64,000 nucleotides of DNA from Chryseobacterium sediminis (GCF_008386505.1 NZ_VUNZ01000003.1:310001-374000); one strand, 5' to 3'; positions 35,218-45,447 are shown, numbered from the stretch's first letter. The notes: a model not told the origin generated them from the sequence alone. Translations and numbers: made by a program.

Positions 35218-37152
35218 ATGAAAAAACTAATAGTATTGGTTCTTTGCTCTGCCAATGCAATAATGATTAATGCACAGAAGAAATACGAATTTCTGAGCCC
35301 TCCGAAATTCAACGATGCAGATTTGTCTAAAACAAAATCTTTATTGGATGAAAATGCTCCTGCTGAAATTTTGTATAAATCTGCTTACTTTATGGTGGAT
35401 GCAAGCACAGGGAATCTGCACAAAAGATATTATTATAGAGTTAAGATTTATGATAAAGATAAAGCTGAAGACTGGCTGAATCTTGAAATCCCTATTTATA
35501 ATGTTGGAACCAACAGAGAATCATTGGGTAAGTTCAAGGCTTTTACATACAATCTTGAAAACGGAAACACAGTTCCTTTGAAAGTGGAAAAAAGCTCACA
35601 ATATAAAAGTAAGGAGAATAAATATGTTACACTTACAAAATTTGCTTTTCCAAGTGTGAAAAATGGATCAATCTTAGAATATCAGTATGAAATTGTATCT
35701 CCGTTCCGATTTATGATTCCAGAGGTATTGATAGAATCTGATACTCCTTCTCTGAACACAGAATATGTTTTGGATACCCCTATCAATATGGCATACAATG
35801 TAAACTATACCGGAGGGATTTCACCTAAATACAAGGAAGTAGAGGAAAGAAACCTGTACGGATCTCAATACAAAACCTTTAGATTTGCTTATGAAAATTT
35901 AAAAGGCTTTAAAACTGAAAAATTTGTAAGAAACGACAGAAACTTCAGAACGAAAATCAGTGCAGAGTTGAACTCTACGAACTTTGGTGAGCTTAAATTA
36001 TATTCATCATCATGGGATCAGATTGGGAAAAGACTTTATGAAAGTGACGATTTCGGAGGAGAACTGAAACGAACTAAACTTGCCAAAGAAAACATGCCGG
36101 CAGGAGTTTCAGAAATGAAAAGCGATTTTGAAAAGGCAAATGCTATTTTTTCATATGTTCAGAAGACTTTTACCTGGAATAAAGATAAAGGAGTTTATAC
36201 TGAAGATGGTATCAAAAAGTTGTTGGAAACTAAAGTTGGAAATGCAGCAGAAATTAATCTTTTTTTAGTGATGATGCTTCGCGAAGCTGGTCTTAAAGCT
36301 GATCCGTTGGTAATTTCTACCGTAGAAAATGGATTGATTAACCTGGTGTCTCCCAATATCTCCAATATGAATTTTGTTTTGGCCGCTATTAATATTGATA
36401 AACAGCTGCATATTTACGACGCTACCTCAAAGCAATCTTCTCTGGATGAGATACCTCTTAAAAACTGGAATCAATTTGGGATTTTGGTAACTAAAGAAAA
36501 GACTCTTCAGATTCAAATGTCCAATATAAAATCAAGTAATACTTTCCTTACAGTCAATGGTAAGATCAATGATGACGGAAGTATTTCCGGAACCTACTCA
36601 GACAGAGATACGGGCGCTTATGCCATGTATGTGAAAGACAGCTATGATGATAATGCGGAAAAATATAAAAAGCAGTATAAGGAAAACTTTTCTATGGACT
36701 TTACAGATATTGATTCAAAAGTTTTGGAAAACGGAGATTTTGAAAGCAGTATGAAATTCTCTTCAATGAACCTTATTGATAGAGTAGGAAAGAAAATGAT
36801 CATCAATCCAATGCTGTTTTTAAACAAAAGTTCCAATGAGTTTGATCAGACGGAAGTAAGACAGTATCCTATCGATTTTGGATCGCCTATCACCAAAGTA
36901 AAAAAGATTACTCTTGAAATCCCAGAAGGATATGTTATCGAGGAAATGCCTAAAGAAAAAAGAATCGTTACAGAAGATAAAGAAATAGCCTATACCTATT
37001 CTGTAGAACAAAAAGGGAATAAGCTTGAAGTAACTGCCACAACAAAAATTAGCAGTTCAGATTATCCGAAAGAATATTATCCTGCATTTAAACAAATCTG
37101 GGGAGTAGCATCTAAGTTTGAAAATCAGGTAATAAGCCTTGTTAAAAAGTAA
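35218..37152 (+). CDS. DUF3857 / transglutaminase-fold protein lacking the catalytic Cys and His
   Basis: Paralogue of the preceding protein (644 residues, signal peptide ending NAQ). The same domain order is visible, but the transglutaminase triad is degraded: Ala343 replaces Cys (VGNAAEINLF), Phe386 replaces His (NMNFVLAAI); only Asp401 (IYDATS) remains. This pattern of a non-catalytic partner is known among Bacteroidota DUF3857 proteins. It probably acts as a binding or structural partner of the upstream protein. Confidence 0.78.
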   Translation: MKKLIVLVLCSANAIMINAQKKYEFLSPPKFNDADLSKTKSLLDENAPAEILYKSAYFMVDASTGNLHKRYYYRVKIYDKDKAEDWLNLEIPIYNVGTNRESLGKFKAFTYNLENGNTVPLKVEKSSQYKSKENKYVTLTKFAFPSVKNGSILEYQYEIVSPFRFMIPEVLIESDTPSLNTEYVLDTPINMAYNVNYTGGISPKYKEVEERNLYGSQYKTFRFAYENLKGFKTEKFVRNDRNFRTKISAELNSTNFGELKLYSSSWDQIGKRLYESDDFGGELKRTKLAKENMPAGVSEMKSDFEKANAIFSYVQKTFTWNKDKGVYTEDGIKKLLETKVGNAAEINLFLVMMLREAGLKADPLVISTVENGLINLVSPNISNMNFVLAAINIDKQLHIYDATSKQSSLDEIPLKNWNQFGILVTKEKTLQIQMSNIKSSNTFLTVNGKINDDGSISGTYSDRDTGAYAMYVKDSYDDNAEKYKKQYKENFSMDFTDIDSKVLENGDFESSMKFSSMNLIDRVGKKMIINPMLFLNKSSNEFDQTEVRQYPIDFGSPITKVKKITLEIPEGYVIEEMPKEKRIVTEDKEIAYTYSVEQKGNKLEVTATTKISSSDYPKEYYPAFKQIWGVASKFENQVISLVKK

Positions 37153-37199
37153 TATTTAAGAAAGCGCAAGCAAAATTTTAAAAAAAATAAAGTTTTTTC

Positions 37200-37230
37200 A
37201 AAAACCATTCATCTTTTGAATGGTTTTTGT
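37200..37230 (+). terminator. Terminator after the DUF3857 pair
   Basis: Perfect 12-bp stem AAAAACCATTCA/TGAATGGTTTTT with a TCTTT loop. Confidence 0.85.
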
Positions 37231-37253
37231 ATTTAATATCAAAAATCAGAATT

Positions 37254-38078
37254 ATGAAAAATACGATTGCTGTTATAGCATTATCTTCTTTCTTAGCAGT
37301 GACTGCCTGTAAAAAAAATGAAAAGGCAGGGCCGGCAGAAAAAATTGAAAATAAAACCACTGAAGAATTTGTAGTAGACTCTGTGAAAGTGAATGATTCT
37401 ACAAAAATTACAGACTCTTTAAAAGTGAGCTACACTTCAAAGTTGTTGGTTTTTCCTTCATTAAAAGATAAAAAGCTATTAGACAGTATCTATTTTCAGA
37501 ATGAAAAAATCAAAGACTTTTCTAAAGCAGGTCTTCAGGCTTACCTTGATAAAGAAAAGAATGGCTATTTCAGTTCTGTAAAAAATGATAATAAAGATTG
37601 GGTTTCAGATGTTACCTATGCCCAGAATTGGTATTCAAGCTCACATATGAATTTGATGTCCAATACAAACGGTTATATGCATATTCAGTACGTAGGAAGC
37701 GGATACGAAGGAGGAGCCCATGACAATTATGGTTTTTCAGAAAGAGTTTTTGATCTTAAAAACAGTAAGAAATTAGAACTGAAAGATATTACTTCAATGC
37801 CTAAAAATAAAATTGAAGCAATTCTGATGAAAAATATAGATAAAATTAACAGTGGGACGATGGATGGTGACGGAGAAGTAAAAAACTCAGAAATGCTGTT
37901 AGTTGAGAAAATTCCTGCATCCGATAACTTTTATTTTGACGATAAAAACCTGTATTTCCATTACAGTCCTTACGAAATTGCCGCTTTTGCAGCGGGAGAT
38001 ATCACAATTCCTGTTTCATGGGAAGACCTGAAAGGGACGTTAAATGCAGAATTTAAAGAAAGAATGAAAATTAAGTAA
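37254..38078 (+). CDS. RsiV/DUF3298 family lipoprotein
   Basis: Lipoprotein (start at 37254, MKNTIAVIALSSFL, Cys near residue 19 in VTAC). The C-terminal domain is the DUF3298/RsiV type: YMHIQYVGSGYEGGAHDNYG near residue 140, FDLKNSKKLELKDI, and a final FHYSPYEIAAFAAGDITIPVSWEDLKGTL. DUF3298 domains occur in lysozyme-inhibiting anti-sigma factors (RsiV) and in many Bacteroidota lipoproteins without sigma partners; none is adjacent here. An earlier in-frame start overlaps the preceding terminator and was rejected. Confidence 0.75.
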   Translation: MKNTIAVIALSSFLAVTACKKNEKAGPAEKIENKTTEEFVVDSVKVNDSTKITDSLKVSYTSKLLVFPSLKDKKLLDSIYFQNEKIKDFSKAGLQAYLDKEKNGYFSSVKNDNKDWVSDVTYAQNWYSSSHMNLMSNTNGYMHIQYVGSGYEGGAHDNYGFSERVFDLKNSKKLELKDITSMPKNKIEAILMKNIDKINSGTMDGDGEVKNSEMLLVEKIPASDNFYFDDKNLYFHYSPYEIAAFAAGDITIPVSWEDLKGTLNAEFKERMKIK

Positions 38079-38081
38079 ATT

Positions 38082-38109
38082 AATGCTTCCAGATCAGGAA
38101 GCATTTTTT
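38082..38109 (+). terminator. Terminator after the RsiV-like gene
   Basis: Stem AATGCTTCC/GGAAGCATT with an AGATCA loop and T6 run, directly abutting the next -7 box. Confidence 0.85.
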
Positions 38110-38116
38110 AATTTTG
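38109..38116 (+). promoter_or_regulatory. -7 promoter element of the lipid kinase gene
   Basis: TAATTTTG ends only 5 bases before the ATG at 38122, so the transcript would be leaderless or nearly so; it overlaps the T-run of the upstream terminator. Confidence 0.45.
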
Positions 38117-38121
38117 CGGTA

Positions 38122-38973
38122 ATGGAAAAAGTAGCATTTATTATCAACCCTTTCTCGGCCAAAAAAAACTATCAGCCGTTTTTGAACGAACTTAAAGCAA
38201 AGGTTAACAACCCCTTGTATTACGTATCAGAATCTATTCCGGGAACAGATGAGTTTATCCAGTCTCATTTTGAAGAAGTGGATATTTTTGTAGCCATAGG
38301 AGGGGATGGAACAATTTCTACCGTAGCCAAAAACCTGATTAATACAGAAAAAATCTTGGCTATTTTCCCTGCTGGCTCAGGAAACGGATTTTCCAATGAA
38401 ACCCAATTCAGTAAAAATCTGGATGAACTTTTAGAAAAAATAAAAATAAAAAACTCCAGAAAGATTGATACTTTTACAGTGAACGACAGGCTTTCTATTA
38501 ATGTTTCAGGAACAGGATTTGACGGTAAAGTAGTCAAGGAATTTGAGAAAACAAGCCGTGGATTCAAAAACTATATCAAAGTTTCATTGAAAACCTTTTT
38601 CAACTACAAACCTATCAAGGTGAAGTTTTTTGACGAAGAATATCAGCAGTACAACGGAAGGTATCTGATGATGAATATTGCCAATACCCGCCAGTTTGGA
38701 AACAATGCTTATATTGCTCCAAAAGCAAGTAAAAGTGATGGTTTGGTGGATATGGTGTTGGTGAAAAAGTTTCCTCTGACCTATTCTGCACTTTTTGCTT
38801 TCAGAATGTTTACCAAAAGACTGAAAGATGATGAATATGTTACCTATCTTCCAGTCTCCGAAATATCATTTAAAGTCAATACCAAAAACTGGCATCTGGA
38901 TGGTGAATTCAACAAGATTAAGTCACCTGTTCATGTTAAAGTACAGCCGGCGAGTTTGAGTATTTTGGTTTAA
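38122..38973 (+). CDS. Diacylglycerol kinase family lipid kinase
   Basis: DagK/YegS-type kinase: N-terminal KVAFIINPFSAKKN, nucleotide loop IFVAIGGDGTISTVAKNL near residue 65, IFPAGSGNGFSNE near 91, GTGFDGKVVKEF, and the C-terminal lipid-binding beta sandwich with WHLDGE near 272. Length 283 is normal. It probably phosphorylates diacylglycerol or a sphingolipid base, both plausible in a sphingolipid-making bacterium. The start at 38122 is chosen because the upstream in-frame codons lie in the terminator. Confidence 0.88.
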   Translation: MEKVAFIINPFSAKKNYQPFLNELKAKVNNPLYYVSESIPGTDEFIQSHFEEVDIFVAIGGDGTISTVAKNLINTEKILAIFPAGSGNGFSNETQFSKNLDELLEKIKIKNSRKIDTFTVNDRLSINVSGTGFDGKVVKEFEKTSRGFKNYIKVSLKTFFNYKPIKVKFFDEEYQQYNGRYLMMNIANTRQFGNNAYIAPKASKSDGLVDMVLVKKFPLTYSALFAFRMFTKRLKDDEYVTYLPVSEISFKVNTKNWHLDGEFNKIKSPVHVKVQPASLSILV

Positions 38974-39118
38974 AGTTGCAGGTTGATTTTTGTTGCTAGT
39001 TATTTGATATGATAAATCTTAATTTATGATTTCACATAAAAAATCACCATTCATTTGCAAAGCAAAATTGGCTATTGACATCACCCAATTCCTGCAACCT
39101 AAAGTCTGCTATCTGCAA
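38974..39118. repeat. Intergenic repeat-word cluster B
   Basis: No gene. Contains AAGTTGCAGGTTGATTTTTG, CACCATTCATTTGCAAAGCA then AAATTGGCTATTGACATC, and TATCTGCAACC, nearly the same words as in the rlmF-lysS gap. Confidence 0.55.
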
Positions 39119-39123
39119 CCATT

Positions 39124-40404
39124 CTACACTTCCAGCTTTTTCTCAACTTCGACTGGATGGTCCAGACAATATTGAAGTTGTTTTTTATCAAGCTGTTTTT
39201 CCCAGTTGGCCACCACTACAGTAGCTACAGAATTTCCTATTACATTTGTCAGCGCTCTGCATTCACTCATGAATTTATCTATTCCAAGGATTAGTGTCAT
39301 TCCGGCAATTGGAATTTCTGGAACTACTGCCAGAGTTGCTGCCAAGGTTACAAATCCGGCACCGGTAACACCAGCTGCACCTTTTGAACTTAACATGGCT
39401 ACCAAAAGAAGCATCAGCTGTTTTTCAATAGGAAGATGGATGTTTAATGCCTGTGCGATAAACAGAGAAGCAAGTGTCATATAAATATTCGTTCCGTCAA
39501 GATTGAAGGAATATCCTGTAGGCACTACAAGACCTACAATGGCTCTGGAGCAACCAGCTTTTTCAAGTTTTTCCATGATTCCCGGAAGAGCAGACTCTGA
39601 AGAACTGGTTCCTAAAACAAGAAGAAGCTCTTCTTTTAGATAAAAAATAAGCTTAAAAATGTTAAATCCGTTATACCAGGCTACAGCTCCTAACACCAAA
39701 ATCACAAAAAGAGCAGATGTGATGTAAAATGTACCGACCAAAAAAATAAGATTTATGACCGAGTGAAGTCCGTACTTTCCAATAGTGAATGCCATAGCGC
39801 CAAATGCCCCGATAGGTGCCAGTTTCATAAGCATGTGGACGATTTTAAATACCGGAGTTGATAGATCCTGTAAAAAATCGGTTACTTTCTGGCTTTTTTC
39901 TTTTGTTAAAACCAAAGCCACTCCCATTAAAATAGCAACCAACAGAACTTGAAGAATATTATCACCCACCAAAGGACTGAATAATGTCTCCGGAATAATA
40001 TTCATAATGAATCCTGTAAGCGTAGATTCATGAGCTTTTGCCTGATATTGTGAAACATCGCCTGAAAGGGTAGAAGGATCAATATTTAAACCATGACCGG
40101 GCTGTAAGATATTTCCTACCAATAATCCGATGATAAGCGCAAGAGTTGAAAATGTAAAAAAATAGATCATTGCCTTGATCGCGATCCTGCCTACTTTTTT
40201 CAAATCAGTCATGTGGGCAATTCCCAGCGTAAGGGTAATAAAGATTACCGGAGCGATAATCATTTTGACCAATTTGATAAACCCGTCTCCAAGAGGTTTC
40301 ATCTTTTCTCCCAGTTCAGGATAAAATTTTCCAAGAAGAATACCGGCAACTATAGCTATAATCACCTGGAAATAAAGCTGATTGTATATTTTTTTTGCTT
40401 TCAA
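39124..40404 (-). CDS. Dicarboxylate/amino acid:cation symporter (DctA/GltP family)
   Basis: Inner-membrane secondary carrier with family signatures: [19 protein letters not shown] near residue 38, [19 protein letters not shown] (HP1 serine-rich loop), [15 protein letters not shown] (NMDGT-like motif), [13 protein letters not shown] (HP2) and [13 protein letters not shown] at the C-terminus. Length 426. The only reasonable start is TTG, giving [18 protein letters not shown] N-terminus; the next ATG is 34 codons downstream. The substrate is a C4-dicarboxylate or acidic amino acid; it lies convergent to nothing, downstream of ggt in the same orientation. Confidence 0.88.
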   Translation of the reverse strand: MKAKKIYNQLYFQVIIAIVAGILLGKFYPELGEKMKPLGDGFIKLVKMIIAPVIFITLTLGIAHMTDLKKVGRIAIKAMIYFFTFSTLALIIGLLVGNILQPGHGLNIDPSTLSGDVSQYQAKAHESTLTGFIMNIIPETLFSPLVGDNILQVLLVAILMGVALVLTKEKSQKVTDFLQDLSTPVFKIVHMLMKLAPIGAFGAMAFTIGKYGLHSVINLIFLVGTFYITSALFVILVLGAVAWYNGFNIFKLIFYLKEELLLVLGTSSSESALPGIMEKLEKAGCSRAIVGLVVPTGYSFNLDGTNIYMTLASLFIAQALNIHLPIEKQLMLLLVAMLSSKGAAGVTGAGFVTLAATLAVVPEIPIAGMTLILGIDKFMSECRALTNVIGNSVATVVVANWEKQLDKKQLQYCLDHPVEVEKKLEV

Positions 40405-40504
40405 AGAACAGTCGTTTTGTTTTTTTAAGGCCGAAAATTAAGAAAATTAATCTAAAAACATGACAAAAGTCATTGAAAAGATCTGTAGCAACAGACTGAT
40501 CAAC

Positions 40505-40560
40505 AAAAAACTCCGGCTTCATTCTAAAAGACTTTTGCCTTTCTACGAATGAAGCCGGAG
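40505..40560 (-). terminator. Terminator after ggt
   Basis: Perfect 14-bp stem CTCCGGCTTCATTC/GAATGAAGCCGGAG with a 22-base loop; T6 follows on the minus strand, 27 bases past the ggt stop. Confidence 0.85.
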
Positions 40561-40586
40561 CTATATTATAATGTTGACAGATGATA

Positions 40587-42275
40587 TTATTCCACTGCGA
40601 CAGAGTCATCTCCGCGGCCATCTGCCACTGCATGGATGCTTCCATTTTCATCAAGAACAATCATTTCTGTTTTTCCGATGTATTTTGTCTTTTCAATAAT
40701 GTAGTTCTTACTTTTCAGCTCAGAAATTGTGCTTTCAGGAAAATTATTTTCTACCGTAATAGTTTCAGGAAGCCACTGGTGATGGAATTTCGGTGCATTC
40801 ACTGACATATTGGCGTTCAGTTTAAAATCCACAACATTCACAATAGACTGATATACCGAAGTTGGAATTGTTGTTCCTCCTGGTGTTCCCACAACCATAT
40901 AAGGTTTTCCGTTCTTAAGGAGAATAGTTGGTGTCATGGAAGAAAGCATTCTCTTGTTAGGCTGGATAGAATTGGCTTCTCCGCCCACTGCCCCGAACAT
41001 GTTTGGTACACCTGGTTTGATAGAGAAATCATCCATTTCATTATTTAAGAAGAATCCGGCTCCTGAAACTAAAACTTTACTTCCATAGTAGCCGTTAAGA
41101 GTTGTGGTTACGGAAGCTGCATTTCCATCCTTATCCAATACGGAAATATGAGTGGTCTGCATAGACTCTTTTGGCTGTTCTATGATTTTGCCAACCTCCG
41201 CACTTGGAGTAGCTTTATCAAAGCTGAAACTTTTCCATCTTCCTTTCAGATAGTCGTCAGAGATAAGGTAAGAAGTTTTATCCTGAATAAAATCCGGATC
41301 TCCCATATACTCTGCTCGGTCTGCAAAGGCTCTTCTTTCTGCTTCAGTCATGATCTGAACAGCTTTTGTAGAGTTTTGCTGATATTTTTCAAGGTTTTCA
41401 AAACTTGCCATTCTCAGCATCTGAGCCAGAAGAACTCCGCCACTTGAAGGCAAAGGCATGGTTACCACATTACTTCCTTTGTATTCAAATTCAAGAGCTT
41501 TTCTCTCAGCAACCTTATAATTCTTAAGATCTTCCAGGGTAATGATTCCGTTGCCTCTTTTCATTTCAGCAACCAAAAGATCAGCTGTTTTTCCTTCATA
41601 AAAACCTTTTGCCCCTAATTTTTGGATCAATTTCAAGGTTTCGGCCAGGTCTTTCTGGATCAGTAAATCTCCGGCTTTCCATGGAGCATCTTTTACAAAA
41701 ATGATAGAAGATTTATTATGTTTCTGAAATTTTTCTCTTTGGTTATTCAGCATTTCTGCTTCCTTATCCGTAATAGCAAATCCCTTTTCTGCAAGATCAA
41801 TGGCGGGCTGAATAATTTTTTCCATTGGCAGTTTGCAGTATTTCAGGGTAGCAAAAAAACCTGCCACACTTCCGGGAATTCCCACTGCCAGTCTTCCGTT
41901 TTGGGAAAGATCCGTATCTGCTTTTCCTTTTTTATCAATATACATGTCTCTGGACGCCTTTTTCGGAGCAGTTTCTCTATAATCTAATGTGAATTTTTCC
42001 CCATTATTTTTTACTCCTACTAAAAATCCGCCACCACCAATATTTCCTGCCTGAGGATATACTACAGCAAGAGCATATTGTGTTGCTGTAACAGCATCAT
42101 AGGCATTTCCGCCCATCTTTAAGATTTTGGCTCCAGCTTCACTGGCTAATGGATGTGCAGACACTACAACACCTTTCTTCTTTACCTGTACTTCCTTGAT
42201 GATATTGAAACCTGTAAACTGTGCAGGTGAAAAATTAAATGCCATAAGTATGGCAACCAGAAATACTCTTTTCAT
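40587..42275 (-). CDS. ggt: Gamma-glutamyltransferase
   Basis: Exported N-terminal nucleophile hydrolase that cleaves glutathione and gamma-glutamyl compounds. Signal peptide ends about residue 18 (FSPAQ). The precursor splits before the catalytic Thr in SMQTTHISVLDKDGNA (about residue 372), giving large and small subunits. GNAYDAVTATQYALAVVYPQ and substrate-loop GGGGFLVG, plus SSMTPTILL and GTPGGTTIPTSV (oxyanion), are intact. 562 residues, normal size. Confidence 0.94.
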   Translation of the reverse strand: MKRVFLVAILMAFNFSPAQFTGFNIIKEVQVKKKGVVVSAHPLASEAGAKILKMGGNAYDAVTATQYALAVVYPQAGNIGGGGFLVGVKNNGEKFTLDYRETAPKKASRDMYIDKKGKADTDLSQNGRLAVGIPGSVAGFFATLKYCKLPMEKIIQPAIDLAEKGFAITDKEAEMLNNQREKFQKHNKSSIIFVKDAPWKAGDLLIQKDLAETLKLIQKLGAKGFYEGKTADLLVAEMKRGNGIITLEDLKNYKVAERKALEFEYKGSNVVTMPLPSSGGVLLAQMLRMASFENLEKYQQNSTKAVQIMTEAERRAFADRAEYMGDPDFIQDKTSYLISDDYLKGRWKSFSFDKATPSAEVGKIIEQPKESMQTTHISVLDKDGNAASVTTTLNGYYGSKVLVSGAGFFLNNEMDDFSIKPGVPNMFGAVGGEANSIQPNKRMLSSMTPTILLKNGKPYMVVGTPGGTTIPTSVYQSIVNVVDFKLNANMSVNAPKFHHQWLPETITVENNFPESTISELKSKNYIIEKTKYIGKTEMIVLDENGSIHAVADGRGDDSVAVE

Positions 42276-42291
42276 ATGATTATGTTTAAGG

Positions 42292-42299
42292 CAAAAGTA
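42292..42299 (-). promoter_or_regulatory. -7 promoter element of ggt
   Basis: Minus-strand TACTTTTG, 16 bases before the ggt ATG; no clear -33 TTG. Confidence 0.45.
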
Positions 42300-42516
42300 G
42301 ATAATTTAATAGAAACTAAGCGCCTTAAACAGCAGTTTATTATTGATAAGTGAAAAAAATGATCAAATTGATTATTTCGTATGAAAAAAATACTTTGTAA
42401 TGATAAATATTTAATGAATGTGATTAATATTTTTCTTATTTACAAATTAATTATTGTTTAATTATTTTAAATGTATTTTTTTTATAAACCGAATTGCCAC
42501 TTTAAAAAAAAAACAT

Positions 42517-45372
42517 ATGAACAAAAATTATCAAAAAATTGCCTTGCTTGGGGTCTTGTTTTTCATGTCTGCCAATGTCAATGCTCAAACCAAAGATTCA
42601 ATAAAGACCAATCAGGTAGATGAGGTGAAGATAACCATCGGATCAAGAAATAAAGCAAGGGTAGCTACTGATACTCCGGTGCCGGTAGATGTTATTAACA
42701 TTGGTTCTCAGTCAGTGCTAAGCCCCCAGATGGATCTTAATCAGATTTTGAATTATGCGGCGCCTTCCTTCACCTCCAATTCAACTACGGTAGCAGATGG
42801 GACAGATCATGTGGATCCTGCCCAATTAAGAGGCCTTGGGCCTGATCAGGTCTTGGTTCTTCTTAATGGAAAAAGAAGACACACCTCTTCTTTAGTTAAT
42901 ATCAACGGTTCTCCAGGCAGAGGTTCTGTAGGAACTGATCTTAATGCTATTCCTGCATTTGCTATTGAAAGACTTGAAGTGCTGAGAGATGGAGCTTCTG
43001 CACAATATGGTTCCGATGCTATTGCGGGAGTTATCAATGTCATTATGAAAAAAAATACCAATGCTCTTACTTCTGCCATTACTGCAGGAGCTTTTAATTC
43101 AAAAGGAGCGAATGATCATCATGGAGGATGGGATGGTGGAAAATACCAGTTAGATCTTAATTATGGTACCAAATTAGGGACAAATGGCTTTATTAATTTT
43201 ACAGCAAGTTTATTGAGTAGAGATGATACAAGGAGAGCGCAGGCGGCGACAGGTGATATTTTTAATGCATATAACGCAATTGAGCAGAGGGCTTTGCAAC
43301 AAGGGGTGAATATATCTTCACTTTTTGGAAACATTGGTAATACGTCGAATACACAACAGATTATAAATTATATTCATCAATTTACACCACAAGTTGGTTA
43401 TTTTACGGCACAGCAGCAAACAGATATTCAGGCTGCCAGCACCATTCCGCAGCTTCAGAATTTATTGAAAGTTGATGTTACTGAGAATGAACTGGCTTAT
43501 AGAAAATTATCCAGGGATGATTTTAACATGCGGGTTGGGCAGTCAAAATTGACGTCTGGGCAGTTTTTTATCAATTCTGAATTTGATCTTTCATCATCTG
43601 TGAAAGGATATGCTTTTGGAGGAATTTCCTACAGAGATGGTAATGCTGCAGGTTTTTTCAGAAGACCCAATCAGAACAGAACCTCTACCGCCCTATATCC
43701 GAACGGTTTCTTACCGGAAATAGCTTCTGATGTTATTGATCTTTCTTTTGCTGCTGGATTCAAAGGAAAATTGGGGAATATTAGCTATGATATCAGTAAT
43801 ACTTTCGGACAGAATACTTTTGATTATACCATTAAAAATACTGCCAATGCATCTATGCCTTATCCTGGTAAAACGGAATTTGATGCAGGAGGGTTAAGCT
43901 TTATGCAAAATACCATAAATGCAGATTTTGATACAAAAATCGACTGGCTGAAAGGTTTTAATATAGCTTTTGGAGGTGAGGCGAGGTTTGAACGGTACAA
44001 AATACAAAGTGGGGAAGAAGCGTCATGGGCATTGTATGATATCAACGGAATGATCCAGACTCCATCAACTGCAGCTTCTTTGAAACCTACTGATTTTTTT
44101 GGAAATACCAGGCCGGGCGGCTCACAGGTGTTCCCTGGTTTTAGACCTGAAAATGCTTTAAATAAAGGAAGGAGTTCTGTAGCCGCTTATGTGGATACAG
44201 AATTGGATGTTACAGACAGATGGCTTTTAAGCGCGGCCCTGCGCTATGAAAACTATTCAGATTTTGGATCTACATTCAATTATAAAATAGCAACCCGATA
44301 TAAGCTTACCGATCAGATTAATTTAAGAGCAGCCCATTCGACCGGATTCAGGGCTCCATCCTTACAGCAGATTTATTTCAATGCCACGGCAACTCAGTTT
44401 GTAGGAGGTACGGCATTTGAGGTTGGGACATTTTCAAATGATTCTGAGGCAGCCCGGTTATTGGGTATTCCGCAGTTAAAACAAGAAGAATCCACAAGTT
44501 ATTCTGCAGGCTTTACAGCGAAAATTCCACAGGCTAACCTTACTTTTACTGTTGATGGTTATTATATTAAAATCAAAAACAGAGTGGTTCTTACCGATCA
44601 GTTCTCAAGACCGTCTGGAAGTTATCCTGTTGGAAGTCCTGAAAAAAATCTACAGAATCTTTTTGATCAGGCTAATGCAAATGCAGCTACATTCTTTGCT
44701 AATGCTATTGATACTCAGACTAAAGGAGTAGAAGGGGTGATTTCTCACAGAGGTAAATTTTCTGAAAAAGTTTCATTGAATTCTGATCTGGCAGTAACAG
44801 TATCCAAGACCAACAGAGTAGGAGAAATTCATGGTTCTGATGCTTTGATTAAAGCAGGGCAAATTAACCGTTATTACTCGGAATCAAGTAGAATCTATCT
44901 TGAGGAAGCTGTGCCGAGATTTAAGGCTTCTCTTAATAATGCTTTGGATATCGGTAGGTTTAATGTTCTTTTGAGGAATGTATATTTCGGGAAAGTTACA
45001 GATCCGAACGTTATGGATGCCAATAGAGATGGTATTGTAAGCGGTGAGATTATTAATGGACAGGCCGTTGCAACAGAGCATCCTGTTTGGGGCGGAAAAG
45101 TCATTACAGATTTATCAGTAGGTTACAAATTCAGTAACAGTTTCAGAATGACAATTGGAGCGAATAACTTATTTGATATTTATCCGGATAAAAATTATGG
45201 GCCTGCTGTTGTAAAAACGCCCGCTCTCGATAGTTCTGGTAATCTGGTGTATGTTGCTAATGCTGCTCCTATAGACCTTACCAATCAAAATCAGTTTATT
45301 TATTCCAGAAACACTTCCCAGTTCGGGATGAACGGCAGATTTCTTTTTGTGAGGGTTAATTTAAGCTTTTAA
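42517..45372 (+). CDS. TonB-dependent receptor, full length
   Basis: Outer-membrane active transporter of 951 residues. Start at ATG 42517 (MNKNYQKIALLGVLF) gives a signal peptide ending VNAQ; the upstream in-frame codons are AT-rich and not signal-like. A short TonB-box-like stretch VDEVKITIG is followed by the plug (QLRGLGPDQVLVLLNGKRRH, RLEVLRDGASAQYGSDAIAGVINVIM) and a 22-strand barrel with ANNLFDIYP near the end and a terminal Phe. Odd: a Gln/Asn-rich insertion around residues 265-320 (ISSLFGNIGNTSNTQQIINY). Substrate unknown; no SusD or ABC partner adjoins. Confidence 0.9.
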   Translation: MNKNYQKIALLGVLFFMSANVNAQTKDSIKTNQVDEVKITIGSRNKARVATDTPVPVDVINIGSQSVLSPQMDLNQILNYAAPSFTSNSTTVADGTDHVDPAQLRGLGPDQVLVLLNGKRRHTSSLVNINGSPGRGSVGTDLNAIPAFAIERLEVLRDGASAQYGSDAIAGVINVIMKKNTNALTSAITAGAFNSKGANDHHGGWDGGKYQLDLNYGTKLGTNGFINFTASLLSRDDTRRAQAATGDIFNAYNAIEQRALQQGVNISSLFGNIGNTSNTQQIINYIHQFTPQVGYFTAQQQTDIQAASTIPQLQNLLKVDVTENELAYRKLSRDDFNMRVGQSKLTSGQFFINSEFDLSSSVKGYAFGGISYRDGNAAGFFRRPNQNRTSTALYPNGFLPEIASDVIDLSFAAGFKGKLGNISYDISNTFGQNTFDYTIKNTANASMPYPGKTEFDAGGLSFMQNTINADFDTKIDWLKGFNIAFGGEARFERYKIQSGEEASWALYDINGMIQTPSTAASLKPTDFFGNTRPGGSQVFPGFRPENALNKGRSSVAAYVDTELDVTDRWLLSAALRYENYSDFGSTFNYKIATRYKLTDQINLRAAHSTGFRAPSLQQIYFNATATQFVGGTAFEVGTFSNDSEAARLLGIPQLKQEESTSYSAGFTAKIPQANLTFTVDGYYIKIKNRVVLTDQFSRPSGSYPVGSPEKNLQNLFDQANANAATFFANAIDTQTKGVEGVISHRGKFSEKVSLNSDLAVTVSKTNRVGEIHGSDALIKAGQINRYYSESSRIYLEEAVPRFKASLNNALDIGRFNVLLRNVYFGKVTDPNVMDANRDGIVSGEIINGQAVATEHPVWGGKVITDLSVGYKFSNSFRMTIGANNLFDIYPDKNYGPAVVKTPALDSSGNLVYVANAAPIDLTNQNQFIYSRNTSQFGMNGRFLFVRVNLSF

Positions 45373-45393
45373 TAATTTCTTTTTAGAGCTTAT

Positions 45394-45423
45394 AAAAAAG
45401 GTATGTTTTTACATGCCTTTTTT
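45394..45423 (+). terminator. Terminator after the TonB receptor
   Basis: Stem AAAAAAGGTATG/CATGCCTTTTTT (one G-U) with a TTTTTA loop. An ATG in this stem, in frame with the next gene, is therefore not its start. Confidence 0.8.
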
Positions 45424-45439
45424 ATTGATATGATTTTTT

Positions 45440-45447
45440 TACTTTTG
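45440..45447 (+). promoter_or_regulatory. -7 promoter element of the threonine dehydrogenase gene
   Basis: TACTTTTG, 24 bases before the chosen ATG at 45472. Confidence 0.5.

Noticed and set aside
40316..40660. Minus-strand reading frame of 114 codons between ggt and the DctA-like gene
   Set aside because: It overlaps the 3' end of ggt and crosses the terminator hairpin; no recognisable protein and no start signal.
42454..42516. Longer N-terminus for the TonB receptor
   Set aside because: The extra codons are AT-rich upstream sequence; the ATG at 42517 provides a proper signal peptide.
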